From: Clostridia bacterium
Lineage (GTDB): Bacteria; Bacillota; Clostridia; UBA1381; UBA9506
Assembly: GCA_017549205.1 (NCBI GenBank)
Contig: JAFYVH010000011.1
Location: forward strand, 34,514 to 98,513
Reading direction: 5' to 3'
DNA: 64,000 nt
Shown here: positions 59,481-64,000 of the stretch, in pieces
Layout of the letters: each line of letters begins with the position of its first letter
Numbering within the stretch: the stretch's first letter is position 1
The notes under the pieces: generated by a model
What the model was told of the DNA's origin: nothing
The model's input: the letters and a program-made list of their open reading frames with translations, nothing else
Databases searched by the model: none
Program-made: the position numbers and the translations under genes

Positions 59481-60152
59481 ATGGAGAAACAAAAAGATAC
59501 CAAAAAATTTGACATATCAGAGTTTTCGGATGAGGAAGAGTCCTATGAAACCTTAAACGAGCTGGAAGAATGGGAGTTTGAAGAACTTATTCGTGACGGC
59601 GTTGAGGTAGAAGAAAAAACAAGCTTTTGGCAAGAGGTTTTTGAGTGGTCAAAATCAATTGCAATCGCTGTTGTGCTGGCTTTAATCATCAACCAGTTCT
59701 TTTTTGCAATGGTTCAGGTTGAAGGGGAGTCCATGCTGCCGACCCTACAATCGAAAGACCGGTTGGTTGTTACCAAACTGTTTTATCAGCCAAAGGCAAA
59801 GGACATTGTTGTGATTAAATCTCACGCTTTAGGCAAGCACATCATTAAACGCGTTATAGCAATGCCCGGTGACACCATTGACATCCATCAAGAAACAGGG
59901 GATGTTTTAATTAACGGCGAGGTTATAAACGAACCATATATTAAAGAAAAACTTCTTAATGCCGGAAACGCACAGAAATATCCTTTGGTTGTACCGGAGA
60001 ATTATGTGTTTGTTATGGGAGATAATCGCAACAATTCGCAGGATAGCCGCAATTTAGGTCTTATTGCTTTTGAAGATATTGTTGGTCGCGCATCTTTGCG
60101 CGTGATGCCCTTTTCACAGTTTGGCGGCTTATATGAGAATTTAGAACCGTAA
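59481..60152 (+). CDS. lepB: Signal peptidase I
   Basis: LepB cleaves signal peptides from exported proteins at the membrane surface. The 223-residue product has one N-terminal membrane span (about 55-76), the catalytic Ser84 in VEGESMLPTL and Lys123 in HIIKRVIAMPGD, and box E MGDNRNNSQDSRNLGLI. An unusual cytoplasmic N-terminal extension of about 45 residues is very rich in Glu and Asp. It lies between rplS and rbgA, as in many Clostridia. Confidence 0.95.
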   Translation: MEKQKDTKKFDISEFSDEEESYETLNELEEWEFEELIRDGVEVEEKTSFWQEVFEWSKSIAIAVVLALIINQFFFAMVQVEGESMLPTLQSKDRLVVTKLFYQPKAKDIVVIKSHALGKHIIKRVIAMPGDTIDIHQETGDVLINGEVINEPYIKEKLLNAGNAQKYPLVVPENYVFVMGDNRNNSQDSRNLGLIAFEDIVGRASLRVMPFSQFGGLYENLEP

Positions 60153-60157
60153 ATGGC

Positions 60158-60197
60158 AGGGCTGAAGCATCGCTATCAGCCCTTTTTGTTTTTTTAT
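60158..60197 (+). terminator. Intrinsic terminator after lepB
   Basis: AGGGCTGA (60158-60165) pairs with TCAGCCCT (60176-60183), 10-nt loop, followed by TTTTGTTTTTTT. Confidence 0.85.
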
Positions 60198-60225
60198 GAT
60201 TTATATTTTGAGAGGGATGAGCAAA

Positions 60226-61086
60226 ATGAACATTCAATGGTTTCCCGGTCATATGGCCAAAACCCGTCGCTTAATTGGTGAAAATTTAAAACTTGTAGAT
60301 TTGGTGGTAGAGCTTTTGGATGCTCGCGCACCTCTTTCTTCTCAAAACCCTGATATTGAAAACATCTGTGGTCAAAAACCCCGCCTTTTAATTTTAAATA
60401 AGGCAGATCTAGCCGATGAAAAAGCTAACGAAGCATGGCTTAATTATTTTAAAAATCAGGGCAAAACAGCCATTTTGTTTGACAGTGTTCATGAAAAACG
60501 CACAAAGCATGTGGTTGACACCGTTCGTTCCTTGCTTACTGAACAAATTAAGCGTCAAGAAGAGCGTGGTATGAAGAACCGCCCCTTAAAGCTTATGATT
60601 GTGGGCATTCCCAATGTGGGCAAGTCCTCTTTTATTAATCGCCTTGCCGGCAGAAGTGCCGCTATCAGCGGTGACAGACCCGGCGTTACAAAGGGCAAGC
60701 AATGGATTCGTCTTGCCGGTGGCTTAGAGCTTTTAGATACTCCCGGTGTTCTTTGGCCGAAATTTGAAGATGAGTCAGTGGGTTTGCGCCTTGCCTTTAC
60801 CGGCGCTATTAAAGATGAAATTATGGATACCGAAACTTTAGCTGCAAAACTATTAGAGGATTTGTGCACCCGCTCCCCCGAGGCATTGGCTGCACGCTAT
60901 AAGTTGGAAACGACAGAATTTGAGAACGGCTTTTGTGTACTGGAGGCAGTGGCCAAAAAACGCGGCTTTATTGTTTCGGGTGGTGAGTATGACTTGCTGC
61001 GGGCAGCGGGCATTGTTTTAGATGAATTTCGCAGTACAAAAATCGGCAAAATAACGCTGGAATGGCCGGAGGAGGCAGAAAAATGA
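60226..61086 (+). CDS. rbgA: Ribosome biogenesis GTPase YlqF/RbgA
   Basis: RbgA is needed for late 50S assembly. The 286-residue product is a circularly permuted GTPase: NKADLAD (G4) comes first, then GIPNVGKSSFINRL (G1) and LLDTPGVLWPKFED (G3), followed by a C-terminal helical domain. ATG 60226 gives MNIQWFPGHMAKTRR, as in homologues, with GAGAGGGATGAG upstream. It overlaps rnhB by four bases. Confidence 0.96.
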   Translation: MNIQWFPGHMAKTRRLIGENLKLVDLVVELLDARAPLSSQNPDIENICGQKPRLLILNKADLADEKANEAWLNYFKNQGKTAILFDSVHEKRTKHVVDTVRSLLTEQIKRQEERGMKNRPLKLMIVGIPNVGKSSFINRLAGRSAAISGDRPGVTKGKQWIRLAGGLELLDTPGVLWPKFEDESVGLRLAFTGAIKDEIMDTETLAAKLLEDLCTRSPEALAARYKLETTEFENGFCVLEAVAKKRGFIVSGGEYDLLRAAGIVLDEFRSTKIGKITLEWPEEAEK

Positions 61087-61700
61087 CCCGTGAAGAATTT
61101 GACAGACAGTTTTTAAAAGACGGGGTGGAGCATTTAGCAGGCGTTGATGAAGCAGGCCGAGGCCCGTTAGCCGGTCCTGTTTTTGCTGCGGCGGTCATTT
61201 TGCCCCCGGGCTTTTATATGGAAGAAATTAACGATTCTAAGGCCTTGACCGAGAAGAAGAGAGAAGCCCTTTTCCCGCTGATTAAAGAGCAAGCTTTGGC
61301 CTATAGTATTGCCAGCGTGGACGAGGTGACCATTGATGAAATTAACATTTTAAATGCCACTATGTTGGCTATGAAAAAGGCGATTGAGGGGCTTTCGGTT
61401 AAGCCGGATATGATTTTGATTGACGGTAACATCAGCCGCAATTTGCCCGAGCCAAATCTATGCGTTAAAAAAGGGGACTCTTTGAGTCAATCCATTGCAG
61501 CGGCGTCTATTTTGGCAAAGGTTGCCCGTGACCATTACTGTAAAGAAGTGATGGCGCCAAAATTTCCTCAATATGAATTTGAAAAACACAAAGGCTATGG
61601 CAGCGGGCGACATTGTGAATTAATCCGTTCTTTAGGGCCTTGCCCGGCTCACAGAAAAACCTTTCTCACAAAAATTTTAGCAAAGGGTAGTGAGCTATGA
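61083..61700 (+). CDS. rnhB: Ribonuclease HII
   Basis: RNase HII removes ribonucleotides from DNA and RNA primers. The 205-residue product has GVDEAGRGPLAGPVFAAAV with two acidic metal ligands, DSKALTEKKRE, LIDGN with the third Asp and AKVARDHYC with the fourth. ATG 61083 overlaps the rbgA stop (ATGA) and has GGAGGAGG upstream. The next gene overlaps in the same way. Confidence 0.96.
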   Translation: MTREEFDRQFLKDGVEHLAGVDEAGRGPLAGPVFAAAVILPPGFYMEEINDSKALTEKKREALFPLIKEQALAYSIASVDEVTIDEINILNATMLAMKKAIEGLSVKPDMILIDGNISRNLPEPNLCVKKGDSLSQSIAAASILAKVARDHYCKEVMAPKFPQYEFEKHKGYGSGRHCELIRSLGPCPAHRKTFLTKILAKGSEL

Positions 61701-62071
61701 AAACGCAGCAGATTGGTGAACTGGGGGAAAAGGAAGCTTGCCGTTATTTAAAAAAGCAAGGGTATAAAATTCTTAAGCGGAATTACCATAAAATTATTGG
61801 AAAAATGATTGGCGAGATTGATATCATTGCTCGAAAGGGAGATACAATTTCGTTTGTTGAGGTTAAAACAAGGCAAAGTGAAGCCTTTGGTATGCCTTGC
61901 GAATATGTGACAAAAAGTAAACAGCAAAAATTGATTAAAACGGCATATACATATATTGAGGAAGAGCAACTTGATTCAAATTACAGCTTTGATGTGATTG
62001 AGGTGCTCTATGAGGGGCGAAAGATAAAGGAGCTGAGGCATATTCCTCATGCTTTTACGGTATCAGCTTAG
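61697..62071 (+). CDS. YraN/UPF0102 family endonuclease-like protein
   Basis: A 124-residue protein with the restriction-endonuclease-like core ELGEKEACRYLKKQGYKIL, GEIDIIARKGDTISFVEVKTR, where the GEID ... E-V-K series is the PD-(D/E)xK-type active-site pattern. It nearly always follows rnhB in bacteria. The function is unresolved; a Holliday-junction-resolvase-like role has been suggested from fold alone. Confidence 0.93.
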   Translation: MKTQQIGELGEKEACRYLKKQGYKILKRNYHKIIGKMIGEIDIIARKGDTISFVEVKTRQSEAFGMPCEYVTKSKQQKLIKTAYTYIEEEQLDSNYSFDVIEVLYEGRKIKELRHIPHAFTVSA

Positions 62072-62084
62072 GGAGGTCGCCTCT

Positions 62085-63032
62085 GTGAATAATGGTTTAT
62101 ACTCTGTTGCCGATGCACATTGTGACACGATTTATGAAATTGTTAAACAAAGCAAACAACTGAAAAAGAATGATTTAAAGGTTTCGCTAGAAAAACTTTT
62201 GACCTATGAGCATTATGTACAGTTTTTTGCCCTGTGGGTCGATGATGCCGAAACGGCGCCCTTTGCAAGTGTATTACAGATGCTGGATATTTTTTATGAA
62301 GAACTGGAGAAAAACAAGGAAAATCTTTGCCACATTTTAAAAGCTTCTGATTTCAAAAAAACGTTTGACGAGAAGAAAGTGGGTGCTCTTTTAACGGTGG
62401 AAAACGGAAAGGCTCTTATGGGGTCTTGTGATAATCTGCGACTTTTGTATGAAAAAGGTGTTCGCGGCATAACCTTAACATGGAATGGTGCCAATGAACT
62501 TGGTGATGGTGCGTTGACTGAAAACGGTGGCGGACTCAATGATTTTGGCAGAGAAGTGATTTATGAAATGAATCGGTTGGGAATGCTGATTGATGTGTCG
62601 CACCTATCAGAACAAGGCTTTTGGGATGTGCTCCATGTAAGCGATTTCCCCATCATGGCCTCTCACTCAAATGCTGCCCGGCTGACACCGCATCCCCGTA
62701 ATTTAAAGGATGAGCAGCTTTCTGCCTTGGCGACGTGCGGTGGTGTTGTGGGCCTTAATTTATATCCGGCGTTTTTATCGACAAATGGGAAAGCCGATCT
62801 TGATGACTGTGTGCGTCATTTGAAGCATATGCTGTCAGTCTGCGGCGAAAACGGCATAGCCCTTGGCTCCGATTTTGATGGATTTAACGGTGCAATGCCG
62901 GAAGGGCTAAATGATGCCGGAGATTATGGCAAGCTTTTTTGGACACTGAAAAAAGCAGGGTGGTCTGAAACTTTAATACAAAAGCTGACTTGCGATAACC
63001 TGATTCGTTTTGCATCTTGCATAATTAAATGA
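62085..63032 (+). CDS. Membrane dipeptidase (peptidase family M19)
   Basis: A 315-residue zinc dipeptidase of the renal-dipeptidase family. Metal ligands are seen in order: ADAHCDT (HxD), LLTVENGKAL (bridging Glu), IDVSHLSEQGFWDV (His), MASHSNAARLTPHPRN (His) and LGSDFDGFN (Asp). No signal peptide is evident, so it probably works in the cytoplasm on dipeptides, possibly D-amino-acid-containing. The start is taken as GTG 62085 after GGAGG (62071-62075); an ATG at 62049 would overlap yraN. Confidence 0.9.
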   Translation: MNNGLYSVADAHCDTIYEIVKQSKQLKKNDLKVSLEKLLTYEHYVQFFALWVDDAETAPFASVLQMLDIFYEELEKNKENLCHILKASDFKKTFDEKKVGALLTVENGKALMGSCDNLRLLYEKGVRGITLTWNGANELGDGALTENGGGLNDFGREVIYEMNRLGMLIDVSHLSEQGFWDVLHVSDFPIMASHSNAARLTPHPRNLKDEQLSALATCGGVVGLNLYPAFLSTNGKADLDDCVRHLKHMLSVCGENGIALGSDFDGFNGAMPEGLNDAGDYGKLFWTLKKAGWSETLIQKLTCDNLIRFASCIIK

Positions 63033-63050
63033 AATTTTAAAGGAAAACTA

Positions 63051-63079
63051 TTGCATTTTAGGCCAAAATATAGTAAAAT
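63051..63079 (+). promoter_or_regulatory. Putative promoter of the aminotransferase gene
   Basis: TTGCAT (63051-63056), 17-bp spacer, TAAAAT (63074-63079). The leader of about 110 nt includes a 7-bp inverted repeat, ACATTTA-TCA-TAAATGT (63104-63120). Confidence 0.5.
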
Positions 63080-63198
63080 AATTAAGAAATATATAAGAAA
63101 ATGACATTTATCATAAATGTTCGTTTCATTTTTAGAAAATTAGTGGTTTTTAAGGTGAGCTGTATGGCCCTTTGGATGAACCCGGAATGGAGAAAATC

Positions 63199-64000
63199 AT
63201 GTATTTATCAAAAAAAGCAAGTAGCATTATGGCGTCTACCACCCTGGCAATCGACTCAAAGTTCAAGGCAATGAAGGCCGAGGGCATTGATGTGGTTGGT
63301 TTTGGTGCCGGCGAGCCGGATTTTGACACGCCGGAATATATTAAAGAGGCAGCCATTTGTGCCATTCGTGAGGGTAAAACAAAATATACTCCCGCAGCCG
63401 GCACAATGGAGTCGAGAAAGGCGGTTGCTGAAAAGTTTTCCCGTGAAAACGGCCTTTCCTATGAACCTACCCAAATTGTGATCAGCAACGGCGCCAAGCA
63501 TTCGTTGGTGAATGCGTTCATGGCCATTTTAAATCCCGGTGACGAAGTTATTATTCCCGCACCTTTCTGGGTAAGCTATACCGAAATGGTGAAGCTGGCT
63601 GACGGTGTGCCTGTTGTGGTTACTACCACCGAGGAAGATGACTTTAAAATCAGTGTGGAGAAATTAGAGGCAGCCTTAACGGATAAAACCCGTGCAGTTA
63701 TTTTAAACAGTCCCTCAAACCCCACCGGTATGGTTTATACCAAAGAAGAACTGCAGGCTATTGCTGATTTTATTGTTAAACATGATTTATATGTGATTTC
63801 TGACGAAATCTATGAGCATCTTATCTATGAAGGAACCCATGTGAGCATTGCCTCTTTTGGTGAAGAAATTAAGGCCCGCACCATCATTATTAATGGTGTG
63901 TCCAAAACCTATGCCATGACAGGTTGGCGCATTGGTTTTGCAGCAGCGGCTCCCGAAATTGCCAAGGTTATGGCCAATGTGCAGTCACATGCATCTTCTA
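63199..64000 (+). CDS. Pyridoxal-phosphate aspartate aminotransferase-type protein (3' end outside window)
   Basis: The frame opens at ATG 63199 after GGAG and runs to the window end without a stop, giving 267 codons of an expected 390-400. It is a class I fold-type I aminotransferase: GFGAGEPDFDTPEYIKEAA, KYTPAAGTMESRKAVAEKF, NSPSNPTGMVY with the conserved Asn, SDEIYEHLIY with the Asp-Tyr pair, and NGVSKTYAMTGWRIGF with the PLP lysine. Subgroup Ib (Bacillus AspB-like) fits best, so aspartate or a related amino acid is likely. Confidence 0.93.
   Translation, partial: MYLSKKASSIMASTTLAIDSKFKAMKAEGIDVVGFGAGEPDFDTPEYIKEAAICAIREGKTKYTPAAGTMESRKAVAEKFSRENGLSYEPTQIVISNGAKHSLVNAFMAILNPGDEVIIPAPFWVSYTEMVKLADGVPVVVTTTEEDDFKISVEKLEAALTDKTRAVILNSPSNPTGMVYTKEELQAIADFIVKHDLYVISDEIYEHLIYEGTHVSIASFGEEIKARTIIINGVSKTYAMTGWRIGFAAAAPEIAKVMANVQSHASS

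Noticed and set aside
1..64000. CRISPR array, prophage or complete insertion sequence
   Set aside because: No regularly spaced repeats, Cas genes, phage structural genes, integrase or transposase were seen in any frame.

Overview
The window reads as chromosomal DNA of an endospore-forming, low-to-mid GC Gram-positive bacterium, most likely a gut-type member of the Clostridia. Evidence: a complete spoIIAA-spoIIAB-sigF locus with a sigma-H type promoter, a SpoVB-like flippase, Veg, DnaD/DnaI helicase-loading proteins, GatCAB, an S-layer-homology protein, strong AGGAGG-type ribosome binding sites, frequent TTG starts and many TTGACA-17-TATAAT promoters. I cannot name a genus from sequence alone. 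No rRNA, CRISPR array, prophage or complete insertion sequence was seen.

Layout. 1-5071: tail of an Elp3-like radical SAM gene, smc, and a TauE/SafE-type exporter encoded as two half-size genes. 5090-9828: dxs (isoprenoid precursors), a U32 peptidase/tRNA-hydroxylation type protein, a YesL-like membrane protein and a HAD phosphatase. 9838-17644: gatC-gatA-gatB, a Cys-rich protein of unknown function, mnmE, a SpoVB/MurJ-like flippase and mazG. 17667-20947: HU, then on the minus strand the spoIIA operon and an amidohydrolase. 21024-30301: proS, a small lipoprotein, an orphan peptide-type solute-binding lipoprotein, a large SLH protein, tyrS and metA. 30302-30947: a gene-poor stretch with hairpin repeats and a minus-strand tRNA-Leu(CAA).

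30948-33497 encodes the most interesting gene: a TetM/EF-G-like ribosome-associated GTPase fused to a C-terminal YacP/Rae1-type NYN nuclease domain. 33573-43069 is a catabolic island. A TetR regulator and an SDR oxidoreductase are divergent from a Gfo/Idh/MocA oxidoreductase, a four-part flavoprotein whose domain order is permuted relative to dihydropyrimidine dehydrogenase, and an Ldh-family dehydrogenase; a near-perfect palindrome lies just downstream of the divergent promoter. Tagaturonate reductase and altronate dehydratase follow, pointing to hexuronate/sugar-acid metabolism.

43071-49350 (mostly minus strand): queA, an RpiR regulator, prs, dnaI, dnaD, rpsO and veg. 49451-64000 (plus strand): a YceD-rpmF unit, a DUF512 radical SAM protein, der, plsY, gpsA, ftsY, a UPF0182 membrane protein, then the conserved rplS-lepB-rbgA-rnhB-yraN block, an M19 dipeptidase and the start of an aspartate-aminotransferase-type gene cut by the window end.

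Best leads: the GTPase-NYN fusion; the permuted DPD-like enzyme and its palindromic operator; and a 15-bp inverted repeat upstream of spoIIAA that looks like both a terminator and a pair of inverted Spo0A boxes. All functional statements are from reading the sequence and from family knowledge; no search was run.
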